The notes under the pieces were generated by a model, which worked only from the letters and a program-made list of their open reading frames with translations, was not told the origin of the DNA and made no database searches. From assembly GCA_029266815.1 (NCBI GenBank), contig JAQSWC010000094.1, positions 2,609-9,685 on the forward strand: 7,077 nt of DNA. Reading direction: 5' to 3'. This document shows positions 1 to 5,807 of this stretch, one piece after another (within the stretch, counting starts at the first letter, position 1; every line of letters begins with the position of its first letter). Origin of the DNA: Paucimonas sp. Its GTDB lineage: Bacteria > Pseudomonadota > Gammaproteobacteria > Burkholderiales > Burkholderiaceae_D. Position numbers and translations under genes: made by a program.

Positions 1-468
1 AACTTGGGCTTGTCGGCGTGCCGGCGGAGCTTAACGCTGTTATCGCTGCTGATGTTTTATCCGGCGGCGTGCGCCTGGGCACTGGAGCCGGGCGCGGGTA
101 TCGTCGTCAAGCCGATATTGAAAGCAGGTTCAAGCTGGAACGGCGCGCCGATCGCCTACCCCGAGGGCAGGCCTGAAATCACCGGCCAGATCGTCGAGCT
201 GCAGCCGGGCGCGGAAACCGGATGGCATCAGCATCCCTTCCCCTCTTTCGGCCTCATTATGGAAGGCGAACTGGAGGTGAGTCTGCAGGATGGAACGAAA
301 AAGCTGCTGAAAGCAGGCGACTCAGTGATTGAAGTAGTGAACACGCTTCACAACGGCAGGAGCGTTGGCAAGGTGCCGGTCAAGCTGGTGGTGTTTTATG
401 CAGGCACCGTAGACAAAGCGACCACAGTCAAATCCACCCCGAAAGACGGATCCTTGGGTAAGGATTAG
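1..468 (+). CDS. Exported cupin-domain protein, 5' end uncertain
   Basis: A small single-domain cupin (beta-barrel fold) of about 154 residues, probably periplasmic; the substrate is not recognisable. Numbering from a possible TTG start at 4, the N-terminus has a basic pair (RR, 7-8), a hydrophobic stretch (LTLLSLLMFYPAACAW) and a plausible signal-peptidase site after AWA near residue 26. Cupin motif 1 is PGAETGWHQHPFPSFG (68-83) with H75 and H77. Motif 2 is GDSVIEVVNTLHNG (105-118) with H116. These three histidines are the usual metal ligands; the glutamate often found in motif 1 is not at its usual place. No ATG or ribosome site is visible and the frame is open to base 1, so the true start may be upstream of the window. 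The gene converges on dnaJ across a shared terminator. Fold assignment is fairly sure; function is unknown. Confidence 0.8.
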   Translation, partial: NLGLSACRRSLTLLSLLMFYPAACAWALEPGAGIVVKPILKAGSSWNGAPIAYPEGRPEITGQIVELQPGAETGWHQHPFPSFGLIMEGELEVSLQDGTKKLLKAGDSVIEVVNTLHNGRSVGKVPVKLVVFYAGTVDKATTVKSTPKDGSLGKD

Positions 469-489
469 ACACTGCTCGAAACGCAATGG

Positions 490-513
490 AAAAAGGGGCC
501 GGCGGCCCCTTTT
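490..513. terminator. Bidirectional intrinsic terminator between cupin gene and dnaJ
   Basis: A perfect 10-bp stem, AAAAGGGGCC (491-500) paired with GGCCCCTTTT (504-513), closes a 3-nt GGC loop. On the plus strand the stem runs into TTTTCTTTTGC; on the minus strand it ends in TTTTT. It lies in the 70-bp gap between two convergent genes, so it can end both the cupin transcript and the dnaK-dnaJ transcript. Confidence 0.9.
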
Positions 514-538
514 CTTTTGCTCGCAATTTAGCGAATCG

Positions 539-1672
539 TCACTCAAAAAATTCCTTCACCTTGTCTTTCCATGTCTTGCTCTGCGGGCTGTGCTTTGCAC
601 CGCCTTCTAACGTCAGCCGCTCGAATTCCCGCAGCAGATCCTTCTGCTTGTCGGTGAGCTTGATGGGCGTTTCAATCGCCACATGGCAGAAGAGATCACC
701 GGCATAACCCGAGCGCAATCCCTTGATGCCCTTGCTGCGCAAGCGGAACGTCTTGCCGCTTTGTGTGCCTTCGGGGAGCGTGAAGGATGCCTTGCCGCTC
801 AAGGTAGGCACTTCGATTTCGCCGCCGAGCGCCGCCTTGGCGAACGACACCGGAATCTCGCAATGCAGATCATCGCCATCGCGCTGGAACACCTCATGCG
901 GCTTGATGTGGATTTCCACGTAGAGGTCGCCTGGAGGTCCGCCGTTCATGCCTGGCTCGCCGTTGCCCGAGGAGCGGATGCGCATGCCGGTATCGATGCC
1001 GGCCGGAATATCCACTTCCAGCGTCTTGTTGCGCTTGATGCGCCCCGCGCCGGCACAGGTAGTGCAGGGATTCGGAATGACTTGCCCCGAGCCGTGACAT
1101 TTCGGACAGGTCTGTTGGATGCTGAAGAAGCCCTGCTGCATGCGAACCTGGCCCTGGCCATTACATGTGGAGCAGGTGGTGGGAGAGGTGCCGGGCTTGG
1201 CGCCGGAACCGTGACAGGTATCGCACGAATCCCACGACGGAACACGAATCGTCGTGTTGTACCCTTGCGCAGCCTGTTCCAGCGAAATCTCAAGGTTGTA
1301 ACGCAGATCCGCACCGCGATAGACCTGCGGGCCACCACGTCCCCGGCCGCCGCCTCCACCGCCGAAAATATCGCCGAAAATGTCGCCGAAGGCGTCGGCA
1401 AAACCACCCGCACCGCCTCCACCGAAGCCGCCGCCGCCCATATTCGGATCGACGCCGGCATGACCGTAGCTGTCATAGGCCGCCCGCTTCTGCGGATCGG
1501 ACAGCATCTCGTAGGCTTCCTTGGCTTCCTTGAATTTCTCTTCCGCCGTCTTGCTGTCCGGATTGCGGTCCGGATGGTATTTCATCGCAAGCTTGCGATA
1601 CGCCTTCTTGATCTCGTCATCCGAAGCGTTTTTCGCTATACCCAGTATTTCGTAAAAATCACGCTTTGCCAT
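539..1672 (-). CDS. dnaJ: Chaperone protein DnaJ (Hsp40, class A)
   Basis: Cytoplasmic co-chaperone that binds unfolded clients, delivers them to DnaK and stimulates DnaK ATP hydrolysis. The 377-residue length is normal. Domains in order: J domain (1-70) with the essential HPD at 33-35 in KYHPDRN; Gly/Phe-rich linker (about 78-114) with two tandem GDIFG units; zinc-binding region with four CxxCxGxG repeats starting at C150, C167, C189 and C203, all eight cysteines present; then the C-terminal substrate-binding domains, ending in KVKEFFE. The ATG follows an AAGG at 1681-1684 with 8-nt spacing, a modest ribosome site. It lies 104 nt downstream of dnaK. No heat-shock promoter was found in that gap, so it is probably expressed by read-through from dnaK past the hairpin at 1702-1735. 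Confidence 0.98.
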   Translation of the reverse strand: MAKRDFYEILGIAKNASDDEIKKAYRKLAMKYHPDRNPDSKTAEEKFKEAKEAYEMLSDPQKRAAYDSYGHAGVDPNMGGGGFGGGGAGGFADAFGDIFGDIFGGGGGGRGRGGPQVYRGADLRYNLEISLEQAAQGYNTTIRVPSWDSCDTCHGSGAKPGTSPTTCSTCNGQGQVRMQQGFFSIQQTCPKCHGSGQVIPNPCTTCAGAGRIKRNKTLEVDIPAGIDTGMRIRSSGNGEPGMNGGPPGDLYVEIHIKPHEVFQRDGDDLHCEIPVSFAKAALGGEIEVPTLSGKASFTLPEGTQSGKTFRLRSKGIKGLRSGYAGDLFCHVAIETPIKLTDKQKDLLREFERLTLEGGAKHSPQSKTWKDKVKEFFE

Positions 1673-1697
1673 GGTTTTGGCCTTGTCCTATTCATGC

Positions 1698-1735
1698 AAA
1701 AGCCGAGTTGTCCACCTCGCGGCATTCAACTCGGC
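1698..1735 (-). terminator. Hairpin plus short U-run in dnaK-dnaJ gap (possible attenuator)
   Basis: Read on the minus strand, GCCGAGTTG (1735-1727) pairs perfectly with CAACTCGGC (1710-1702) around a 16-nt loop, and TTTT follows at 1701-1698; a G-U pair can add one more base pair. The structure looks like a weak intrinsic terminator. Because dnaJ begins only 26 nt further on and has no visible promoter of its own, partial termination or a processing/stability hairpin is more likely than complete termination. Confidence 0.6.
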
Positions 1736-1776
1736 CAATTCTTCCGCCTTTTCAGTCAGGCAGAAGAGGAGACGAC

Positions 1777-3708
1777 TTACTTGTCCTTGACTTCCTTGAA
1801 GTCCGCATCGACGACATCGTCTTCCGCGGGCTTGGCTTCGGACTGCGCGCCGCCCGCCGCATCCGAGGCGCCGCCCTGCTGGCCCTGCATGTCGGCATAC
1901 ATTTTTTCGCCGAGCTTCTGCGCCGCAGTCGACAATGCCGCCACCTTGGCATCGATCTCCGCCTTGTCGTTGCCTTTCAGCGCAGTTTCCAGGTCCTTGA
2001 TCGCTGCTTCGATCTTTTCCTTCTCGCCGGCATCGAGCTTGTCGCCATATTCGGTCAGCGCCTTGCGGGTCGAGTGAACCAGCGCATCGCCCTGGTTGTG
2101 GGCTTCCGCGACTTCGCGCAGACGCTTGTCTTCCTCGGCATTCGCCTCGGCGTCGCGCACCATTTTCTGGATCTCGTCTTCGGTCAGGCCGGAATTCGCC
2201 TTGATGGTGATCTTGTTTTCCTTGCCGGTAGCCTTGTCTTTCGCGCCGACATGCAAGATGCCGTTAGCGTCGATATCGAAGGTCACTTCAATCTGCGGCA
2301 CACCGCGCGGCGCAGGCGGAATGCCTTCCAAGTTGAATTCGCCCAGCAGCTTGTTGACGCTCGCCATTTCGCGTTCGCCCTGGAAGACCTTGATCGTCAC
2401 GGCCGGCTGGTTGTCGTCGGCGGTCGAGAACACCTGACTGAACTTGGTCGGGATCGTGGTGTTCTTCTTGATCATCTTGGTCATCACGCCGCCCAGCGTT
2501 TCAATGCCGAGCGACAGCGGCGTCACGTCGAGCAGCAGCAGGTCCTTGCGGTCGCCAGACAGCACGGAGCCCTGAATTGCGGCACCCACGGCGACGGCTT
2601 CGTCCGGGTTCACATCCTTGCGCGGTTCCTTGCCGAAGAATTCCTTGACCTTCTCCTGCACTTTCGGCATGCGGCTCTGGCCGCCGACCAGGATGATGTC
2701 ATCGATATCGGATACCTTGACGCCCGCATCCTTGATCGCGATCTTGCATGGCTCTATGGTCTTGGTGATCAGCTCTTCCACCAGCGCTTCCAGCTTGGCG
2801 CGGGTGATCTTCAGATTCAAGTGCTGAGGCGCGCCGTTTGCCATGGCAATGTACGGCTCGTTGATCTCGGTCTGCTGAGACGAAGACAGCTCGATCTTCG
2901 CGCGCTCGGCGGATGCCTTGATACGCTGCAGTGCAATCGGATCTTTCGACAGGTCCAGACCGCTATTCTTCTTGAACTCGTCAATGATGTAATCGATCAG
3001 GCGCTGGTCGAAGTCTTCGCCGCCGAGGAAGGTGTCGCCATTGGTCGACAATACTTCGAACTGCATTTCGCCATCGACATCCGCGATCTCAATGATGGAA
3101 ATATCAAAGGTGCCGCCGCCGAGGTCATACACCGCGATCTTGCGATCGCCCTTGCCGGTCTTATCGAGGCCGAAAGCCAGCGCAGCCGCGGTCGGCTCGT
3201 TGATGATGCGCTTCACGTCGAGGCCGGCAATACGGCCTGCGTCTTTCGTTGCCTGTCGCTGCGCATCATTGAAGTAAGCGGGCACCGTAATCACGGCTTC
3301 GGTGACTTCCTCGCCGAGATAGTCCTCTGCGGTCTTCTTCATCTTGCGCAGCACTTCGGCGGAAATCTGCGGAGGCGCGAGTTTCTTGCCGCGCACTTCC
3401 ACCCAGGCGTCGCCATTGTCGGCCTTGGAAATCGCATAGGGCATCAGGCCGATGTCCTTCTGCACTTCCTTCTCTTCGAACTTGCGGCCGATCAGGCGCT
3501 TGACGGCATACAGCGTGTTCTTCGGATTGGTGACCGCCTGGCGCTTGGCCGGCGCGCCGACCAGGATTTCGCCGTCTTCCTGGTAAGCGATGATCGAAGG
3601 CGTGGTACGCGCACCTTCAGAGTTTTCGATGACCTTGGGCTGGCCGCCTTCCATGATGGCGACGCAGGAGTTGGTAGTACCCAGGTCGATGCCGATGATT
3701 TTGCCCAT
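1777..3708 (-). CDS. dnaK: Molecular chaperone DnaK (Hsp70)
   Basis: ATP-dependent cytoplasmic chaperone that binds and releases hydrophobic peptide segments in a cycle driven by DnaJ and GrpE. Full length at 643 residues. The N-terminal ATPase domain has the phosphate-1 motif GIDLGTTNSC (6-15), phosphate-2 DLGGGTFDIS (195-204, with T200 equivalent to the autophosphorylated Thr of E. coli DnaK) and the adenosine motif ILVGGQSRMPKVQ (339-351). The interdomain linker LLLLDVTPLSLG (390-401) leads to the beta-sandwich substrate domain and helical lid, then a Gly/Gln/Ala-rich tail ending DDVVDADFKEVKDK, the usual proteobacterial C-terminus. The start is well supported: AAGGGG at 3716-3721, 7 nt before ATG. 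It lies 96 nt downstream of grpE, with its own sigma-32 promoter in that gap. Confidence 0.99.
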   Translation of the reverse strand: MGKIIGIDLGTTNSCVAIMEGGQPKVIENSEGARTTPSIIAYQEDGEILVGAPAKRQAVTNPKNTLYAVKRLIGRKFEEKEVQKDIGLMPYAISKADNGDAWVEVRGKKLAPPQISAEVLRKMKKTAEDYLGEEVTEAVITVPAYFNDAQRQATKDAGRIAGLDVKRIINEPTAAALAFGLDKTGKGDRKIAVYDLGGGTFDISIIEIADVDGEMQFEVLSTNGDTFLGGEDFDQRLIDYIIDEFKKNSGLDLSKDPIALQRIKASAERAKIELSSSQQTEINEPYIAMANGAPQHLNLKITRAKLEALVEELITKTIEPCKIAIKDAGVKVSDIDDIILVGGQSRMPKVQEKVKEFFGKEPRKDVNPDEAVAVGAAIQGSVLSGDRKDLLLLDVTPLSLGIETLGGVMTKMIKKNTTIPTKFSQVFSTADDNQPAVTIKVFQGEREMASVNKLLGEFNLEGIPPAPRGVPQIEVTFDIDANGILHVGAKDKATGKENKITIKANSGLTEDEIQKMVRDAEANAEEDKRLREVAEAHNQGDALVHSTRKALTEYGDKLDAGEKEKIEAAIKDLETALKGNDKAEIDAKVAALSTAAQKLGEKMYADMQGQQGGASDAAGGAQSEAKPAEDDVVDADFKEVKDK

Positions 3709-3715
3709 GTTATTG

Positions 3716-3721
3716 CCCCTT
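3716..3721 (-). promoter_or_regulatory. dnaK ribosome-binding site
   Basis: AAGGGG on the minus strand, 7 nt before the dnaK ATG. It fixes the start at 3708. Confidence 0.75.
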
Positions 3722-3749
3722 AAAAACGAATTGGTTTCTGATGCCTGGA

Positions 3750-3777
3750 ATATGTGGAGTAACTGTCGGCTTTCAAG
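3750..3777 (-). promoter_or_regulatory. Sigma-32 (RpoH) heat-shock promoter of dnaK
   Basis: On the minus strand, a perfect -35 CTTGAAA (3777-3771) is followed by a 13-nt spacer and the -10 CCACATAT (3757-3750), which matches the E. coli sigma-32 consensus CCCCATNT at all but one fixed position. Expected transcription start is near 3743, giving a leader of about 35 nt. The -35 lies inside the perfect inverted repeat CGGCTT-GA-AAGCCG (3780-3767). The promoter would let dnaK be made in excess of grpE. Confidence 0.8.
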
Positions 3778-3804
3778 CCGTGCCGGTTTGATTTTGCTTC
3801 GGCA

Positions 3805-4359
3805 TCACTGCGCGACAGTCACCAGGGCCGGACGCAAAAGACGATCGGCAATCATATAGCCCTTCTGCAGCACGCTGACGATGGTGTTCGCGGCCTGGTC
3901 CGAAGGCACCATCGAGATCGCCTGGTGTTTCATCGGGTCCAGTTTTTCGCCGGGCTGCGGATTGACTTCCACCAGGCGGTTCTTCTCGAACGCGGAGTTG
4001 AGCTGCTTGAGCGTCATCTCCACGCCCTCCTTGAAGGACTCGACCGAAGGCGTCTCGATTTTCAGCGCAATCTCAAGGCTGTCCTTCACCGGCATCAACG
4101 CTTCTGCGAAATTCTCGATCGCGAATTTATGCGCCTTGGAGATATCCTCCTGCGCGCGACGACGGATATTTTCACCTTCGGCCTTGGCACGCAGAAAAGC
4201 TTCCTGCATGTCGCGCAACTTGGCTTCCGCCTCGGCCAGTTTCATCTCCAGTTCACTGTTATCGGGCACTAGAGAAACATTCTCATCGGAAACATCAGCC
4301 TCGTTCGGCACGCTGCCCTGCGCCGTTTCCTCAGCGGGCTCTTTATGCTGCTCCTGCAT
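3805..4359 (-). CDS. grpE: Nucleotide exchange factor GrpE
   Basis: Homodimeric cytoplasmic factor that opens the DnaK nucleotide cleft to release ADP and reset the chaperone cycle. From the chosen ATG it has 184 residues, a normal length. An acidic, disordered N-terminus (about 1-35) is followed by a long heptad-like helix (about 36-90, LEMKLAEAEAKLRDMQEAF), the helix-bundle region, and the C-terminal beta domain with the GrpE signature KLDPMKHQAISMVPSDQAAN running to RLLRPALVTVAQ. Start choice: GGAGAG at 4365-4370 lies 5 nt before ATG 4359. The longer frame beginning with GTG at 4383 would add eight residues but would run through this ribosome site and has none of its own. A sigma-32 promoter lies about 55 nt upstream. 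Confidence 0.97.
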   Translation of the reverse strand: MQEQHKEPAEETAQGSVPNEADVSDENVSLVPDNSELEMKLAEAEAKLRDMQEAFLRAKAEGENIRRRAQEDISKAHKFAIENFAEALMPVKDSLEIALKIETPSVESFKEGVEMTLKQLNSAFEKNRLVEVNPQPGEKLDPMKHQAISMVPSDQAANTIVSVLQKGYMIADRLLRPALVTVAQ

Positions 4360-4364
4360 CCAAA

Positions 4365-4370
4365 CTCTCC
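4365..4370 (-). promoter_or_regulatory. grpE ribosome-binding site
   Basis: GGAGAG on the minus strand, 5 nt from the ATG at 4359. It decides for this start over the in-frame GTG at 4383. Confidence 0.8.
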
Positions 4371-4413
4371 AAAAATCAATCACTTGGGAAATTAAACCTT
4401 ACGTTGCGTGCGT

Positions 4414-4441
4414 ACATGAGGGCACCATGCAAGATTTCAAG
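4414..4441 (-). promoter_or_regulatory. Sigma-32 (RpoH) heat-shock promoter of grpE
   Basis: On the minus strand, a perfect -35 CTTGAAA (4441-4435), a 13-nt spacer and the -10 CCTCATGT (4421-4414), which differs from the E. coli consensus CCCCATNT at one fixed position. Expected transcription start is near 4406, giving a leader of about 47 nt to the grpE ATG at 4359. It would drive grpE-dnaK-dnaJ as a heat-shock operon, independently of hemH upstream. Confidence 0.85.
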
Positions 4442-4480
4442 GGGTGCGCTGAAACAAACCGTCGCGAAAAATTGTAGTTC

Positions 4481-4501
4481 CGACAGGCACCAAGCCTGTT
4501 G
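4481..4501. repeat. Inverted repeat between the divergent small ORF and grpE
   Basis: ACAGGC (4483-4488) and GCCTGT (4494-4499) are perfect complements around the 5-nt centre ACCAA. A G-T pair and a C-G pair extend the stem to 8 bp (4481-4501). It overlaps the place where the -35 of the putative plus-strand promoter (-10 at 4511-4516) would lie, so it may be an operator. Read on the minus strand it is followed after 9 nt by TTTTT, which also allows a weak hemH terminator. The sequence alone does not settle which. Confidence 0.45.
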
Positions 4502-4510
4502 CGAATGGTC

Positions 4511-4516
4511 TATAAC
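4511..4516 (+). promoter_or_regulatory. Putative -10 box for the 26-codon ORF
   Basis: TATAAC, five of six matches to the sigma-70 -10. Transcription would start near 4523, about 26 nt before the ATG at 4549. No convincing -35 hexamer lies 16-18 nt upstream; the inverted repeat at 4481-4501 occupies that place. This would be an activator-dependent or weak promoter at best. Confidence 0.35.
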
Positions 4517-4538
4517 TTCAGTCGAAAACGGTTTCATC

Positions 4539-4543
4539 GGAGG
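4539..4543 (+). promoter_or_regulatory. Strong ribosome-binding site of the 26-codon ORF
   Basis: GGAGG, a full Shine-Dalgarno core, 5 nt (CAGAC) before the ATG at 4549. It is the best ribosome site in the window and the main argument that the short ORF is translated. Confidence 0.65.
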
Positions 4544-4548
4544 CAGAC

Positions 4549-4629
4549 ATGAAGCTGCAACTTATATCGGCAGGCGTGGCGATCTATACGGTAGCGGTTA
4601 CGGCCTGGGTTTGTCAGCTATTGTCCTGA
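4549..4629 (+). CDS. Putative 26-residue single-helix membrane protein
   Basis: A short ORF of 26 codons plus TGA that I do not recognise from any named family. The product begins MKLQLISAGVAIYTVAV and continues TAWVCQLLS. Apart from K2 it has no charged residue, and residues about 5-22 form one hydrophobic stretch long enough to span the membrane; K2 predicts the N-terminus inside. There is one cysteine (C22) and one tryptophan (W20). Support for reality: GGAGG 5 nt before ATG, a TATAAC box 32 nt before the ATG, and a stop codon 3 nt from the end of convergent hemH, so the ORF fills the gap exactly without running into that gene. Against: its short length, no visible terminator and no homology evidence here. 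Function unknown; bacterial proteins of this size often attach to larger membrane complexes. Confidence 0.5.
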   Translation: MKLQLISAGVAIYTVAVTAWVCQLLS

Positions 4630-4632
4630 CGC

Positions 4633-5739
4633 TCAGTCCTTGGCGCCCATTTCCAGAGCGTGCGTTCTGCCTGTCGCCAGGGCAAGGTCTTGACGTTGCC
4701 GCTCCTGGGGGCTCACCAGAGTGGGCCAGCCGATCAGGTGTTGTTCCGAAATCTTGGCGAGTGCATCGATCCAGGCAGGCGATTCGTTCAGGCAGGAAAT
4801 ATAGTGATACTCCTTTCCGCCTGCTTTTGAAAAAGCCTGCTTTACCTCCATTCCTATTTCCTCCAGCGTTTCCAGGCAGTCGCTGATGAAGCCGGGACAG
4901 ATCACGTCGATGCGACGGATTCCTTTCTTCGCCAGTTCGATCACCGAAGGTTCCGTATAAGGCTGCAGCCATTCCGCCTTTCCGAAACGGGACTGGAAGG
5001 TCACCAAGTAATCGTTCTCCTGCAAGCCAAGCTGTGCCGCGAGCAGGCGTGCCGTCTTCTGGCATTCGCAGTAATAAGGGTCGCCTAGCAGAAGCGTGCG
5101 CTTGGGCACGCCGTGAAAGCTCATTACTAACTTGTCGCCGCGGCCGTAGCTCTGCCAGTAGTCGAGCACGGATTTTTTCAGTGCCGCAATATAGTTTTCA
5201 TGGTCATGGTAATGCTTGACGAAACGAAGTTCGGGCACATTGCGAATGCGCGCGTAATGCGAAAACACCGCATCGTAGATCGACGCCGTGGTGGTACCGG
5301 AATATTGCGGATAGGCCGGCAAAATGAGAATCCTGTCGCAGCCCTCCTGCTTCAGGCGATCAAGCACCGCTGAAATCGATGGCTGGCCGTAGCGCATGGC
5401 GCTCACGACTTTCACCTTGTGTCCGCGCTCTCCCAAGTAACCGCGCAGCAGCGCCGCCTGCTTGTCGGTGTGTACCTTCAGCGGCGAGCCGTCACCAGTC
5501 CAGATCGATACATATTTCTCAGCCGATTTGCGCGAGCGCAAAGGCACGATGATGCCATTCAGAATGAACCACCATATCGCACGCGGAATCTCCACCACGC
5601 GCGGGTCGGAAAGAAACTCGCGCAAATAAGGGCGCAGGCCTGCTGCCGTGGGCTCCTCCGGCGTGCCCAGGTTGACCAGTACGACAGCAGTTTGAAGCTC
5701 CGCGCCGTGATGGCGCGCCGGTTCTTTTCTGAAAGGCAT
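4633..5739 (-). CDS. hemH: Ferrochelatase (protoheme ferro-lyase)
   Basis: Inserts Fe2+ into protoporphyrin IX to make protoheme, the last step of the protoporphyrin-dependent heme pathway, in the cytoplasm or at the inner membrane face. The 368-residue length is normal for proteobacterial HemH. Visible family motifs: VLVNLGTPEEP (20-30), LSDPRVVEIPR (43-53), GSPLKVHT (84-91), LPAYPQYSGTTTAS (140-153), the catalytic histidine H209 in MSFHGVPKR, then TFQSRFGKAEWLQPYT (247-262) and CPGFISDCLETLEEIG (281-296), which carries the conserved acidic residues near the metal site. ATG 5739 is the only reasonable start: an in-frame TAA lies 11 codons upstream and the conserved domain begins at residue 17. 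There is no Shine-Dalgarno sequence; the leader is pyrimidine-rich. It follows recN by 68 nt and precedes grpE by 273 nt. Confidence 0.97.
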   Translation of the reverse strand: MPFRKEPARHHGAELQTAVVLVNLGTPEEPTAAGLRPYLREFLSDPRVVEIPRAIWWFILNGIIVPLRSRKSAEKYVSIWTGDGSPLKVHTDKQAALLRGYLGERGHKVKVVSAMRYGQPSISAVLDRLKQEGCDRILILPAYPQYSGTTTASIYDAVFSHYARIRNVPELRFVKHYHDHENYIAALKKSVLDYWQSYGRGDKLVMSFHGVPKRTLLLGDPYYCECQKTARLLAAQLGLQENDYLVTFQSRFGKAEWLQPYTEPSVIELAKKGIRRIDVICPGFISDCLETLEEIGMEVKQAFSKAGGKEYHYISCLNESPAWIDALAKISEQHLIGWPTLVSPQERQRQDLALATGRTHALEMGAKD

Positions 5740-5768
5740 GGGTCGGAAGGAAGGAGAGGAAGCTGCGT

Positions 5769-5774
5769 ATTATA
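5769..5774 (-). promoter_or_regulatory. Putative sigma-70 -10 box of hemH
   Basis: A perfect TATAAT on the minus strand in the 68-nt recN-hemH gap, 29 nt before the hemH ATG. Transcription would begin near 5762, leaving a leader of about 22 nt. No good -35 hexamer is present at 16-18 nt and there is no extended -10 TG, so the promoter call is tentative; hemH may also be read through from recN. Confidence 0.4.
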
Positions 5775-5807
5775 GAAGCGCGAGGGTTCCACCGCAGAGT
5801 ATAGGAC

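Noticed and set aside
1363..1395. Short direct DNA repeat (TCGCCGAAAAT units)
   Set aside because: It encodes the tandem GDIFG units of the DnaJ Gly/Phe linker, a normal low-complexity part of that protein.
683..2077. 464-codon plus-strand open frame over dnaJ and the end of dnaK
   Set aside because: It lies antisense to two certain genes in the register where stops need rare sense codons, has low-complexity Ala/Arg-rich composition, and matches no family I know.
4483..4499. SOS (LexA) box
   Set aside because: The arms are ACAG…CTGT, the reverse of the CTGT-N8-ACAG arrangement, and spacing is wrong. recN's own SOS control region lies outside the window.
4442..4632. CIRCE element or other HrcA operator near grpE
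   Set aside because: No TTAGCACTC or GAGTGCTAA half-site is present in the hemH-grpE, grpE-dnaK or dnaK-dnaJ gaps.
4404..4886. 160-codon plus-strand open frame spanning the hemH-grpE gap
   Set aside because: It has no ribosome site at its start and reads far into hemH in antisense. The 26-codon ORF inside its span, in another frame, has the GGAGG site.
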